A stretch of DNA of 64,000 nucleotides from Quercus robur (Eukaryota; Streptophyta; Magnoliopsida; Fagales; Fagaceae), in the NCBI RefSeq assembly GCF_932294415.1, contig NC_065535.1:95248862-95312861 (forward strand). Reading direction: 5' to 3'. Position 1 is the first letter of the stretch. Each line of letters starts with the position of its first letter. Below are positions 33,903 through 47,175 of this stretch, in pieces. The position numbers and the translations under genes are program-made. The notes beneath the pieces were generated by a model that saw only the letters and a program-made list of their open reading frames with translations, was not told where the DNA came from and did no database searches.

Positions 33903-36900
33903 AACATGCATTCACTATACCTTGCACTTGCAGCAGCCTTTGCCCTTTGAGAATATTTTAGTGTAAACTTTATGTGGTAGCTTTTTATTTCTTTTGTCTT
34001 CTTTTCCTTGTGGTAGATTATATGAGATTATGTGAGATACTGTTACCTTTCCCATGATTACATCTGTATGGTAATGTTGGATATGAATTGGCTAGGCATT
34101 AATGCTATCAAAAAGACATTTAACCCTAATCTTGGCCAAAGTAACCCGTGTGTAGTCCCTCTTATATTATGTATTAATTCTTGTTAATGATAATTATAAT
34201 CATATTTATTGTAAAAAAAAATAAAGTGGTAATGCTTAATTATGTTTTTCCTATATTTATCATAGAAATATTGTTCATTATGGAGTGGGATGAAAAATGA
34301 TTACATGGATTAATCCCTACCAAGAGCTGGATGGGTTCATGTGATGGTTTGGGGCTATTTAAATTGCCACCTCAATGAAATTTAGCACTTAAAGGTGACA
34401 ACTTTTAAAAGCACCAATAGGCCACTCTTGTTTTGGCTCCCCAGACAGCAAGGCCCATTCTTTTGATTTCTTTAAGTTTGCTTCTTCAGACAAGGTATAG
34501 TATTCATTAAGTTAGGCATCAGGATCATGAACATCAAAACACCAAAAAGAAAAGAGTACCACTGGGATTATCATATAACTTTGTCTTTACATTTTCTATT
34601 GGGGTATAAAGCTAGCTGGGTTGAGCTGAATTCTTTAAATAATGCATTGAGAAGTGTGTGTGTCTTGTTTTTCCATGGCAGGTAAGCTATAGAGTCGGAA
34701 GACTAAAATAATGGGTGCTCCTATGTCATAGGACCAAAATTAAAGGCTTTATAGCTCCTAGTAAAGGTTAGTTTGCACTGCCAAGGACTATGATATATAA
34801 ACTCACTTGTTTCTTTGCACCAAGAGGATAGCATCATCCAGATTCCAGGGTCTCATTGCAAATTCTTGGTAAGTAATGGCATTGTGTTAATCATTTTCTT
34901 GTCTCAATCATTGGCATTCTAGTTCCTGCTTGTGATGAATTTAAAATTAGTCCTCATCTTCTGCATTCAAGTTATTATCCTGTTACAAGTTCTGTATCCT
35001 ACTGTTGCTTGTTCTATAGCATCTTAAAACACTAACTATGATAAACAACAACAACTAAGCCTTAATCACAAAATTTTTGGGTTGGCTATAGATCCTCAAC
35101 AAACTAATTAGGATCGGTTACATGTATTCTTTTTTTTTTTTTCCGTTCAATTTTAACTGGGAACAAATAGAGGAAAAATAACCATTGCCTTTCTCTATAT
35201 GTTGTCCTACTTCTACCAGACCAATCTTTTAGCCGGGATCTCATCTAAAGTCCATCATAGGAAAATGGTACTGCTCAAAGTGATTATGTCATTTGGAATC
35301 ATTTAAACTTTCTGATCTTTTGCAACTTTTATTTGGTGGTGGATGACCTTATCTCTGGACATGAATGCAGCCATCTTTGTTTGTAGAGCAGTATAGTTGA
35401 TCAGAATAAATATGACCTATATATGCCCTCAGTCTTTAGCAACAACAGAATTTCCTTTTGTGTGTGTGGTACACCAATTTTCATAAGTAGCAATTGCTGA
35501 TATCACCTGGGAATGATTAAATGATCAATGAGTTTTAGTTCAAATGGCACTTCCTCCCCTTTTAAAAATGGGATGGAAGGTGAGGTCATAGATTGAAAAT
35601 CTTCAAGAACCAATCAATTGATCACAATAAATTTGACATTTCATTATCCTTCGAGCATTTGAAGTTCAAGCAATGAATTTGGCACACATTGTGATGATGG
35701 TCACATATTCTGTAGTGTTATGACTTTTGTACATTCAACAGCAAGTGGATAACATTGTGGTAAACTTTGAAATTTATGTGTTTACTTGATGTTTTCAAAC
35801 TAGTAGAACTCGCTGCTTTCGTTTCTTCAATTCTGTGTTTTGAAGAACCTTTAGGTTCTACTGATGCATCTATAGTTTTAGATATTTTATTAGCACAGTA
35901 CAGTTCAAAGTTGAGATTTCTTTGAACTTAATTTACACTAGAATCTGTGGCTAGTATTACACTTATTTGACCTCTTGATTTTGGGCATAATGTACTCTGG
36001 AGAGTCAAGAAAAGAGACATGTGAAACACAAGTGGTGCATGTGACCCAAGAACATAGGAAGAGTGGTAATAGGATAAGTCTTGAGTCTAGAGAAAACCAT
36101 GAAAATCGTATGTCCTTTGTTTTTAAGGAAAATTTTTCCCGACTCTATAAAAATATGGTGGAAGTCCCTTACTGAAAAATTTATGAACCATATGTTCAGG
36201 ACTTATTGGAAACTTAAATTAGCAATTTCCTCAGTTGCAAAATTTCATTTAATAGGAAATGCAGTTTCAGTTCTGATTGGGTTTTTCATTAGTTTCAGAA
36301 TTGGGTTTCCAAGATGTATGTGTCCAAGCTACCATTAGGGTCAAACTATTCCTTTTGAGGCAGGTCTGAGGCTCATGCCTAGAAGGCCTTTATCCACCCC
36401 TTCTTCTCACTTAGGAGAAGAAAAAAAAGATACATCCACTGGACATGTGATTATGCTTCATCTCAATTGTCCAACTCATTTGAGACTTATCCAAAAAAAC
36501 AAATTCCTTAATAATTTTCCCCTACATCGTGTTTGACCTTGACATGAACAAATACAAAATTCATTCCATAACCTCATTTTTTTTTTTTTTTTTATGTGGG
36601 TGTCCAGGGTTCTTCAAGCATTTGATTATTCCCTTGAGTGTATATAATATCCTTGTAACTTTATTCCAAAGAATATGATGAAAGGGGTTTATGATATTGG
36701 ATCATCTACATTTATATCACCATTTCGTGAAGATGACTATATTTCCTCTCTATGAAATTCATTGTTGTCTTGAAATGCTAAGAGGATAAAGTAGTTAAGT
36801 AAGAAACAGTGGGAATTAATATGAAAAGCTATTTTTTCTTTGGACACTCAAGTGGTCCCTTAACATCGATAGCGTCAAGGTTCTGTCTGTTCCTTGCTTT

Positions 36901-37173
36901 GGAATTCTTCCAGCATATGTGATATATATTGTTTGTATATTATCGATGTTGACATGCTCTTTGTATCATTTGTTTCAGGACCAGTGACTATCAGCAAATG
37001 AGCCAAGATATTTCTATTGAAGAATAAGCAAGTTACGGCCTTGTTTAAATTAGCTTTGAGCATGTTTTAGACAAGTCTCAACAATTTGCTTCCTTATCTG
37101 TCTTCCCTGCCTACTTGTCTCCCTTCAGAAGGAAAAAAAGAAAAAGAAACAGAAAATCCAGCACAGTTCAACT
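32160..37173 (+). other. Upstream and probable leader region of the 145-aa gene
   Basis: No protein-coding exon is seen over 5 kb. Candidate untranslated exons have good donors: purine-rich GA sequence ending AAAGAG|GTAAGT at about 32306, and another ending TTCTTG|GTAAGTAATGG near 34870. A strong acceptor TTGTTTCAG at 36979 precedes the sequence leading to the ATG at 37174, so one or more leader introns are likely. Also present: a C-run plus CT repeat (33291-33331), TA repeats (33870-33895) and poly-T near 36578-36593. Exon limits are inference. Confidence 0.4.
33305..33331. repeat. (CT)n microsatellite after a poly-C run
   Basis: A run of about 14 C followed by 13 CT repeats; sequence directly visible. 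Confidence 0.9.
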
Positions 37174-38331
37174 ATGAGTGATTTTGGTTCGGAAAGATCA
37201 AAGCCTTGGAACATATATACAAGTTCAGACCCAAGCCCATCTCAAACAGCAGTGAATCAAGAAGCTCCATGGAAAAACTTTGGAACATCTATGAATGCCA
37301 TTTCTTTTGGCTTTGTTGCCACAGCTATCCTGATATCTATGTTTCTTATCATGGCCATCTTTGAACATCTGTTCAGGCCAGGTCCTTCTTATTCTTCACC
37401 TGAAAATGTGGCCAATGGTTCTCGTGAATCCAGACCAATGAAGAAACTTGGCAAAGAAACAGTAAGCTTCTATTCTGTCATGTTCTCTAGTAAATTTTCT
37501 GCTGAAGCATTTTATATTTGGGTCTTTCATGGTGAATTCATGTTCTAATATGTTTATTTTACATAATCCTTGAATTAGATAAGACTCCCTTTAGTAGTTT
37601 ATAATGTTAAACTTTGGTTAACTCTAATTCCAAAATAACCAAGTGCTCTTGATGCTAATCAAAATACTAGTCATCCAGAAAATTTTTGTATTTCTCCCCA
37701 TTGTTTAGATTCTTTAGAAAGCTAACAAGATGAGGATAATGTAAATCAAGAGTTTACAACCTTTTTACTCTCATAAACTCTATAGATCAAAAAAATTGTT
37801 GGAGAGAAATCAGTTCCTTGCAAAAACATTTAAGAATGCACCTCTCGTGCAAACCTCTTATTAGATTAGATAATGAAAAGAGAGTTTTACAATTCCAATT
37901 CCCTCTTCAAGACTGAAATAGTAAAGATAATTTTGTATAATCCGTACAGTTTCTTAGATGTTGCACCTTAAATTCCTTAATTAAAATTAAACATTGATCT
38001 ATACAACCCAAACCATGTTTTATTTTTTTTCAAGGATAATTAAATTCAATACATTCAAGTATAATTTAATTGGAGAATTTAAGGTAGAATACCTAAAGAC
38101 CTATATCTAAGTTTTACTTTTTTTTTTTTTTTTTAATTATATATCATTGAACAGATTTAAATTTGGTCATTTTTGTAACAGGTGTCACCATCATATGCAT
38201 CTGACTTCTCAGTGTTGATGCCAGGACAGCAATATCCCACCTACATTGCACAACCTGCACCTCTTCCCTGCCCAAGAGAAGGGATATATTGGCCTGCCCA
38301 TGGCCATGAACATAATTTTGTACTTCCATAG
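37174..38331 (+). CDS. Small plant membrane protein, unknown function (145 aa)
   Basis: Two coding exons, 37174-37461 and 38182-38331, are joined by a GT-AG intron in phase 0 and give 145 aa. The N-terminal 40 residues are polar. One strong membrane segment (ISFGFVATAILISMFLIMAI, about residues 43-62) follows the conserved WKNFGTSMN stretch. A Ser/Pro-rich linker comes next, then a C-terminal conserved module (YASDFSVLMPGQQYPTYIAQ, PAPLPCPREGIYWPAH) ending in a His-rich tail. I recall close relatives in many dicots annotated only as uncharacterised or hydroxyproline-rich-like; function is unknown. The first ATG follows the acceptor at 36979 by about 195 bases. The strong TM and conserved tyrosine/proline tail suggest a plasma-membrane or endomembrane adaptor, which is speculation. 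Confidence 0.88.
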
Positions 38332-38705
38332 TATATTAATATTATACCAGCACTGCAGCATCATAAAGGTTCTATGTATATTTACAGAATGATCAACTTT
38401 TTGTTGGTTCCTTAAGTATCTAAGTAGATATTGTATCTTGATTCTTGAAGCCTGTGCTTTTTGCGAGAATTCGCTATCCTGCAGGGTTTAACAAACCTTC
38501 TGAGAAATGAGAATTCGTCCTCATGTCTATGTCCTGGGTCTTCTTCTCATTAGTTTGGATGTTTTGTCTTTGCCTTTAATACCTTTGGAACGTTGAGTGA
38601 TCCATAACAAAATGAAGAGCCAATATGATGAAATTAAATGGCGCATTTATAGTTTGCCTTTTGTGAGTAGTATGCATCTAGTACGTCAGCCATATATAAA
38701 GTAAA

Positions 38706-38873
38706 AGTTTTTTTGTGAACACAATTTTTGTGACTGATGTGATCAACAATAGGTCAGAGTGATAGACTTTCACATGAATCCATCATTTTTTCTCTACCAC
38801 TCATAGTTAATTACATCAAAATTTTGGCAAAAATTGTGATACAAATTTTGTGTTCACAAACTCTCATCAAGAA
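38706..38873. mobile_element. MITE-like stem-loop element
   Basis: Terminal inverted repeats pair GTTTTTTTGTGAACACAATT at the left with a right end reading AAATTTTGTGTTCACAAACT. Length is about 168 bp; it would fold into a single imperfect hairpin. Related ends occur at 27348-27495. Confidence 0.55.
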
Positions 38874-39269
38874 TAGGCCATGGCAAGAAATGTCGAGTTG
38901 CAAATGGCTATTACAAATGTAAATGGCTTTTAGTGTATGGTACAAAAAGATTATAGTATATACAATACTGCTCTTACAAGTATATAGAATCTATGTTTCT
39001 GTGGATAAGGCATGCATATCAAAGTGATTCTTTTTTATAATTTCATAAAGAATGTAGGATTTGAACCCAGACATTTAAGTTGAAAACACTAGAAAGTACC
39101 AATCATACTAATTGGCTCTTGGCATATATTAAAGTGATGTTAAATATATATATTTCTAAACTTTTTCAAGATGAAAATTGCTTGGATTTAAAGAGTTACT
39201 TACGGAGAAAGGTTCTATCTTAATCTGTGTAGGGTAGAGCTTATAGATACTATTCTTTCTGTTCTGACT

Positions 39270-39530
39270 AAAACAGCTTTCTCGGAAGTCGTCACTCTCT
39301 ATGGCAGAGCACAAGAACCAAAGCCCATAATATTGAAATTGAAGTTAGAGTGGAAGCAGGCACCCTTCTCCAAAAGAGATAAAGGGTCGGAAAGCAGTTG
39401 ATGTTGATGCAACCATCAAAGATGCTTGTTCTAACATTATCGAGCAAAACAAGCGTCGTCAGGAAGACATTTTATTGATCCTAAAGAAGAGAGGGGACCT
39501 TGCTACCTGTCCATGTTTTAGGGTGAGAGG
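39270..39530 (+). pseudogene. Unidentified gene fragment
   Basis: The plus strand has a coding-like stretch, GRKAVDVDATIKDACSNIIE then NKRRQEDILLILKKRGDLAT, preceded by ATGGCAGAGCACAAG near 39301. Stops and a frame change separate the ATG from the longer stretch, and no introns or downstream exons are seen. Codon-like composition (GC-richer than its flanks) supports decay of a real exon. I do not recognise the parent gene. Confidence 0.35.
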
Positions 39531-40204
39531 ATCGAATCAAAAAAATAAAGGGCCTAAGTGGCATCATATCCACCTCGTTCTTAGTATAGGACAGTGACCA
39601 TGAATGGGCTTCGAATCCCCTCCTTATCTAGCAACCGAAAATAGAGACCTTGCAAAGCTAAATGTGACCCTTCGACAAAAATTACATTTTGGTCAGTGCT
39701 ATCCACATGGATTGGTGATTTTTACTTTTTTTTTTTTTTTTCGTTTTCCTTTCATTTTAACAAACCTACCCGCATGAACCTGGGCTTTAACAGACTCAAT
39801 GAACACCAATGGCAGCAACTTCTGCAACACCCAAGATTGAACATTGAGCTGTTAAGCATGTTATAACGCCACTGCTATATTGCAGTATGAATCTAGATTG
39901 AAAAGCCAACTCACATCATAGGTGGAAAAATTAAGACAAATACAGATTGATACAACAGCGACCTCACCTGTCGACTTTCAACTTTCATTCTTTAACCCCT
40001 CCGCCTCACTTCTCTTGAACTCCATCTATTCTCACAATAAATGATTCTGGTTTCAATACATACTTGATACTACCTATGTTTCACTGTAACTCCATCTCTA
40101 AATCTCAATCTTTTCATTTTATCCACCTTTGAATCCCATTCCCTTTTTCAGCTTTTCAAGGGAAGCCCAAAAAGGCAAAAAACCGAAAAGAACAAAAGAA
40201 TCAG

Positions 40205-43200
40205 CTATAGCTCCTCCACATCATCATCATCATCCGGTAATATAACAGTTAATAAAGAATACTTAACCCTGAGCGAAATCCTGCCCTTCTCCACAACAAG
40301 TCTAGCCCCAGAGACAACCCAATAGCCGGGAGTTTCTTGTGGCCCCCTTGTCATTTCTGTCGTATCAACAAATTTCAGAAGCTTGGGAGCTTGGACGGGT
40401 ACTGGAGGGCCTCCTGGGTAAATGGCAGAGTTTATATTCACATCAGCTGGCCGCGGAGGTGGCTTCTGAACTGTTGTGAAATGATGGCTGATTAGTGTTG
40501 AAATAAGTCCAGATTTAGGAGCCAACCCTGGAGATCCATCCCACTCAGGATGTTTCACAACTGTAGCTCCCAAAACATTCGAGAAACGGAGTCTCAGGAA
40601 GAGAATTTTTTTAAACCCATAGTTTTCAACCTGTAATTGGGCTCCAGTCACTATTGAAAGATCCTCATCGGACTCCACAGGAGCAGTGCAGATATGAGAG
40701 AAGTTCTTCCATTGAACTTTCTCATAGTATTTACGATCATTGGACTCTTGGCGGAAGTTTCCACTGGGATCATCTTCAAGTTGGAAGATTTTGGGAAGAG
40801 ATGAGAGGTGTTGCAAGTGGATAGCCACACGGTTACTCCTTTTACCTTCTAGATAAAGGCGGAGACCAGTCACTGGTCTCTTACCTACATCAACCTACCA
40901 TGCAATAAATAAAAAAACTAGTTACAATTCAGCAGAAAACAAATGAAAGCATCCCAAATACTCATTTTATTGTCAGTACGTTACATGCTAAATATGAAGT
41001 AATAAATGAAAGAGGTCAATTAAGACTAGACAACATTCTCTCTGAAAAAGAAATCTCAGAACAAAGTCATTTATTGCTATGGGGAAGTCTAGGACTTGTT
41101 TCTAACCAAGTAGAGAGTAATATGGATTATCTATAACCGTACTACCTTATTATCAAACAAGACAACAATCCAAATTTATTTCTTTCCTTGGATTTAAAGA
41201 TAATTACAACTTGGAACTCAAAGTTGGAGGGAATCATATTGCAAAAAATATGTACTTCCTGAAAGAAGATAGATGGCATGAAACCTATGAGCATAACACC
41301 TTTATAATCAAATTTTCAAATGCATCCAACAGAAAACAAGAAAACTTTCAAATGCATTACCGGTAAGGTGTTCACATAAAGCTTGGGGCCCAAAAAGCTA
41401 AACTGCAAAGATGCATTGCTCTGTTGTTTCCGTTGTGGACCAAGTGGAAGATCACTGAACACAGGTGCCCACTGCCTGGGCAGCTGAAATTCCAAAAATT
41501 GGTGGAGCTCCTCAATTGGAGGTTTATCTGCAAGAACAGACGCCAGAGGATAAAACTAGGTAATCAAAACTATCACATATATTTGAAAGGCAGAATTTAC
41601 TGTACATTTGTATCATTGCGTGTCAGTTGCAAATCAAAATGTAAACTGTCAATTGTCAACCGAAAACATAATTGTTTAACTTAATAAAAGAACTGCAATG
41701 AATTTCTTGTTCAATTAAAAGTGTTTGTAGAAACCATCTGTAAGCATTTTCTTCACAACCTATATGTAGGGTTCCACCAAAGAAGTTTTGAGAGGTGGAC
41801 TTCACTCCAAGAATGGTTAACAATAATGAAATTATTATGCATTGCTCAATAATGGGACAGCATAAAGGATTAACGTGCCTTTTTCTTCTCAAAAAAAAAA
41901 GAAAAAGTGCCTTTCAGTGTTGCTTCTGGCCAAAAAAATGCTTCTTTGGTAAGATGTGTAAAGATTCATCAGAGAGAACATTTCTTCTGATATATAATTT
42001 ATTTTCATATAATTTTTCCCCACCTATCCAAAAAAAAAAAAATAATCACCCCTTTTCTGATTCATTCTGTTGCACTTCACCAACATGTTGAGCCAATCAA
42101 CAACACATATGTCTAAGCCAAACATATTCTCAGGAATATTTGATTGAGTCCAAATTCAACAGAAAAAATAAATTCCTAAAATTTTATACAGTAGCTTAAA
42201 TCTCCCTTGTTACAAATATTATCATTTATAACTTGTAAATATTGGTCTAATGGGCATTAAAGAATACAAAATAAAATTTCTTAATGCCAGTTCTCAATTT
42301 CTCTGCCTATTCTGTTTTTGAAAACCAAAGGCCTTTCCAAGGTTAAAGGTCAAAGCAAGACTGTGTTAAAAAGTTAAGGTAGGAACAAGATACAGCAGAG
42401 AGACCTACCTATGTAATTTTTTCCTGGATGTGTTATGTACAAGAAAACTACAGTAGCAATAATATTATTAATCATTTATATATACAATGCTTGCTTTTCT
42501 AATAGTTTCAACTTTCAATAGAGGTTGGTGCTATGAATACCAGAGAAATGACATGGAATGATGAGATTCATCTAAAAAGCATTAATGCAATATATATGCA
42601 AACATAGGAAGGATAATGCTCACATCGTAAATAAAGATTTATGGCATGGCTCAAGAATCCACTCCCCGGTATTCCATTCAATAGAGACGTAATTGGGATG
42701 AAGGACATTGAGATCACTTCAGGCTCAGACTGGACAGTTTGCAACCAATCATTATGAGGTAGGTGTCTATTATCACCTCCACCTCTCCTCTTGCATATGC
42801 TTACAATATCCTGAAATTAAACTAATTCAACAAATTTGTACAATATCAAAAATAATATCGTTTTTGAACCCTTTATCAGAGTTCTTTCAACTAGGCTATT
42901 AAGAACGGTATAAAATAACACACCTCCTTGTGTGAATAAGAACTTGATGGACTGATGCCTACAAACCTCAGCCGCTGCTCCCTGATTTCAAACTGAAACA
43001 AAAATGATTAGATAAGACAACTTAAATGAGAAATCTACAAAATAATCCTGTTTTACTCCCCTAAATGGTTCAAAAAGTAGTTTGCAAATGAATCAAACCA
43101 CATTACCAACTTATTAGTAGGATTTCAAATGTCAAACAGAAAAATTCTAGCCACATGACAAACAATGTATATGAGCACAAAGCAACAAAGACCAAACTCC

Positions 43201-46200
43201 AATATCCAAAAATGATTCTATGTTATGAAGATGAATATCTATATTTATATACATAATTCACAAGCCTCCTCCCCCCCTCTTGTTGTACTGATGATCATTC
43301 TGCATGTGAAAGATACTCTGCCATTCCAATTTATTGATAGCAATGAACTTGTGTCCAGTGATTATTAGTCAAAGAGATTTCATCTCATCGAAGCCTATTT
43401 TGTGGAAAGAGAATTAAATAATCAAGCATTTTGGACTAAGATAAACTTGTTTATTGTCTAAGCATGAGAAGTGGGACACCATAAGAAATCATCTGATTAA
43501 TTTTTATTTAGTTTATTGAAGTTTCACAGAAAGGACTACAACCTTGTATACAAGTAGTATAAAAGCAAGCATCTCAAATGAGAACAAAATGCAAAACTAA
43601 GATCTAAGAAAGAAAGACATTCTCTTCATAAATCTTAGCAACAATCCTAAAACTTTATACAGAATAACGGTCATAAATAAAATTCTGGGGATCTAAGGAA
43701 ATACAAATGATTTAACAATACAATATAACAATTCAAATGCTCAAACATAAAATTTAGAATTAAAATTACTAGCATGAGAAAAATTGTCACAAACCTTCTC
43801 ATTCTGGTAAACTTGTTCCACAGCCATGCCATTTTGCCCATTTGAATCTAAAAACCTTTTATCTGCCATCTCTTTCAATCTTTTTTGCACATCAGCAGGT
43901 TGAAGAGTTGATGAATGCTGCTGCTTCATATATATTACATCCTTCCCTCCCATCTTCACTCCAACAATAATATGGGTACCAAATGTCTCAATAAATCTGG
44001 AATGATGAAAAAGGATAAAAATAAAAAACTCAGTCCACGTACTAGCATTTGGTGTATAAGATCAAATATAAATAAGCATAGATAATGTGTGATGTACATT
44101 GAACTTGTTATTATAGTGACAGCATCATGTCAAAAAATGCTAAGGCAAAAAAGGTGATGGAGCAAATTGATTACTCATATAACCTCTTCTTGCAAGCAAC
44201 TACAAATCCACAAAGGTGAAAAGTGAAATTTGAACTTTAATTGATACTAATTCAAAAAGTCCAGCATGAAATATATTGGAAACTTTAATTTTAAAACACA
44301 ACCCAAAAGTTCTGTTTCCGCAAGAGATGGTTTTCAATGAAATAGTGCTCTCTCTCTCCACTGAAAATGAAGCTCCAGAAAACTTAAAAACATTAAGGGC
44401 AGTAAAATATTTATTTTTAAAAGATTAAATTTTAAAAAATTATAAATATAATAATAATTATAAAAAATAAAAATAAAAACAATTTTGGGTTGTTTTTGAA
44501 CACCGGGTCAGTCAACTTCTTCTTTTTTTTTTAATGGGAGAGTTCTGAGATAACACTTAACAGACCTTGTTGATTTTTTCATGAAATAATAGTTGATCAT
44601 GCAATCTACTACATATGGATAAATATATGGTTTCTTATTATTTCAGAAGAACTTTTCAAGATGGCATAAATCCAAAAAGAAAATTTTCTTTATTCCTCCA
44701 TGTTATTGAGACCAACCAAAACCAATCATCAACTTGTTACAAATAAACACTCAGGACAGGCATATGGTACAACAATCTCCTGCTTAAGGTGATACTAATG
44801 AAATTTTGCCCATGCTGAATATCCTTCATAATAACTATAGAGGAGAGAGGGAGCTGCAAAGTTGTTCTAACGGTCCATGGATGCTGGACAGACATGCGTT
44901 TTAAACAGTTCATGAAGACGAAATAAATTTCTAGAAAGGAAAACAATGAGTAACTTCATTGAGATTTCTCCTAACAAAGGAAAATATACTGTAAAACATA
45001 TTTATGCATTTTTGGTTTTGGCATTGTAAAGACCACAACCAAAAGGTAAAGGAAAAGCACATGGAAAAAAATATAGAATATTTGGACACTATGTATTAAG
45101 ATCACACATATTGGACCACAGTTATTATTTAATGCTGTTTTGTTTCCTTTCCAAACATTTTTTAGAACTCTTACCCAGCCAAGAGCCTCATAGCTCAACT
45201 GGCACTTCCTAGTGTTTCCAATGGAAACATTCAGGGTTCAAATCCCCCCCTCCCCCAACTATTGAATTATCCAAAAAAAAAAAAAAACACTTTCCTAAGA
45301 ATATAGTTGCACCACAGATAATACAATAGTTTCATCCTGAACGACCAGAAATCAAACACTAGTTCTCAAAGACAGAAAGCTGCCAAGATTGAGCTTGGCA
45401 TCAGAACAACCACAATGCCATTGCTCAGTTGAAAACACATTTAGGGAAACTCTATATTTCACCTTGCCAGTGCAGCAGGTTCCCATGATGAAGGGACTGC
45501 TTTCTTAACATGATCACAGAGTACCATCTGAGATTTCTCCAATGCAACTGTATATAGCGTGATGAACACCCCATCAAAAGCAAGGGTCTTAGTGTTGGCT
45601 GCATCTTTCTGCCAACTACCTGAGAATTCGAACATGGTATTGAAGAGGCCCGAAGGAATTTTGCCAGTCAAATTCATTTCCTGGTTGAACTGCTCTGACA
45701 TCTGGGGAACATAGTGAAAGCAAGTGATGTCAAGAGACCTTAAAATTGATAAGAAATTTGTTATACTTTATCATTATTATTGTTAGACAAATACACATAA
45801 ATGAAGATACAAAAATATTTTGTGGAGACAACTAATAATTGATGTAGTAAACAGTATGCAATCCGAAAAATCCTCATCATTAAAAATATTTTTTAAATAT
45901 TAATCAAATCCCGAACCCAGCCAATCAGAATAACAGGCAATAATGAGGTCAGGATTTTGCATTAAAGTTGAAAAGGGACGGGTGAATATGAATTGAGCTA
46001 TCTACTGTTCTTTCCCGTGTGTGTTAACATTGTCATGCTATAAGTACATTACTTAGTATGAAGTTATTATTTTATTAGCCTGATGTTTTTAAATTTTGAA
46101 GTGCCTGACAGTAAACTTTGTCCCAAAAATTAAGTATATGGGCTAATAATCCTTATCAAGATTAGTTTACCCTAACACAGTGATTTCTACAGGTCCTTTT

Positions 46201-47175
46201 TCCATTATCATTATCAGAATCCCAATCTAAGTTGGCAAACCCTTACCCTTTAGGAGTGTACAATATCAAGCTCACAGACAAATTTAGATTTTGGTAATAA
46301 TATAATCAGGCTTCAAAATCTGAAAAATATCAGGTAAAACCTGCATGTGTGAGGAAGTAAAGTAAAACATGGAATTTTATACCATTTTTCTAGAATAATT
46401 ACATGATTTTGATACATTCTCAAAGAGTTCCCGTCTGCAGCTTGGCCCAGCCTCACTAATTGGGACCAAGGTTCCTCATCATTAATTACAAAAACTACTT
46501 ACAAGTTATAATATATATTCCAATAGACAAGAAAGAAACATGCATCCATGATCCATCTAATGATCATGCTTAATAAGTTTTCTAAGGGATAGCTTCATTG
46601 GATAATTTTACTTGCCTTTTTCTGTGTCCTCCTGGCCCAACACAAGTCATGATAAGAAATTTGTATTAGTTTAAAAGGCTCACCCTCAAATTTTATAAAT
46701 TACCACAACTCCCAAAATTTTGAGCTGATGAAGTAGAATAATTAATCATTTAACACTCCCCTTCACAAGGCATTGGTGTCGTAGTACTACCATTAAAGAT
46801 CTTATGAGAATATCTTTTGGGCAACAGGGCAAAGAAGTGATGTAACAGATTCTGAATTAACTAGCTCAACAATAATGCTACATACTTATCAAGAAGTTGG
46901 TAAAGAAACAATACCTGTTGGAAAGATAGAGCATCTGACTTGAACCGCGTGCGTTCCCCTTTATCGCATTTGATTGATTTGGAGACTTTTGGGATAAAAA
47001 TCCCACCAGGCAAAACAATCTCGCGACCCTCATCTTCATCAATCTCAATCAACCGGGACTCCTTTGAATCCCCTTTGCAGTACTTAAGCCTTAGATCTAC
47101 TGATATATCGTACCCACGCCCAATGGACCCAATTGCAATCTCAGCAGCTTCAGGAGCTGGAACCTTTAACGCCAT
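40205..47175 (-). CDS. MACPF domain protein (At4g24290/CAD1/NSL1 family)
   Basis: Plant MACPF proteins (CAD1, NSL1 and relatives) restrain salicylic-acid-dependent cell death; their pore-forming ability is unproven. Seven coding exons on the minus strand: 47175-46915, 45701-45463, 43996-43795, 42992-42924, 42810-42624, 41527-41361, 40894-40205. They total 1815 bases, giving 604 aa, close to the ~606 aa of the Arabidopsis protein At4g24290, which it resembles throughout from memory. All junctions are GT-AG and all phases fit. Landmarks: MALKVPAPEAAEIAIGSIGR start, IKCDKGERTRFKSD, MACPF core with IETFGTHIIVGVKMGGKDVI, SFIPITSLLNGIPGSGFLSH, and the C-terminal RPADVNINSAIYPGGPPVP block. The start at 47175 is preferred over an upstream in-frame ATG at 47199 because the family begins MAL(K/R). 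No membrane helix outside the MACPF fold and no signal peptide. Confidence 0.96.
45183..45287 (+). mobile_element. tRNA-derived SINE in a MACPF intron
   Basis: An A box TAGCTCAACTGG (45191-45202) and a B box GGTTCAAATCC (45235-45245) have the spacing of a tRNA-type pol III promoter. A short C-rich body and a poly-A tail (45273-45287) follow. It lies in the second coding intron of the MACPF gene, opposite in strand, and has no exon-like splice sites. It is not a functional tRNA because no acceptor stem closes around it. Confidence 0.75.

Larger units (their letters stand above)
38332..40204. other. Intergenic region between the 145-aa gene and the MACPF gene
   Basis: The first 300 bases are the 3' untranslated region of the 145-aa gene. 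A MITE-like element sits at 38706-38873, a gene fragment at about 39270-39530, and a poly-T near 39726-39740. The last 60 bases are the 3' untranslated region of the minus-strand MACPF gene. Confidence 0.6.

Noticed and set aside
34825-34850. GCATCATCCAGATTC, similar to the miR172 passenger strand
   Set aside because: No matching arm of the AGAATCTTGATGATG type lies within several hundred bases on either side, so no precursor hairpin can form.
45183-45287. tRNA gene
   Set aside because: A and B boxes are present but no cloverleaf with a closed acceptor stem is seen, and a poly-A tail follows; it is a SINE.
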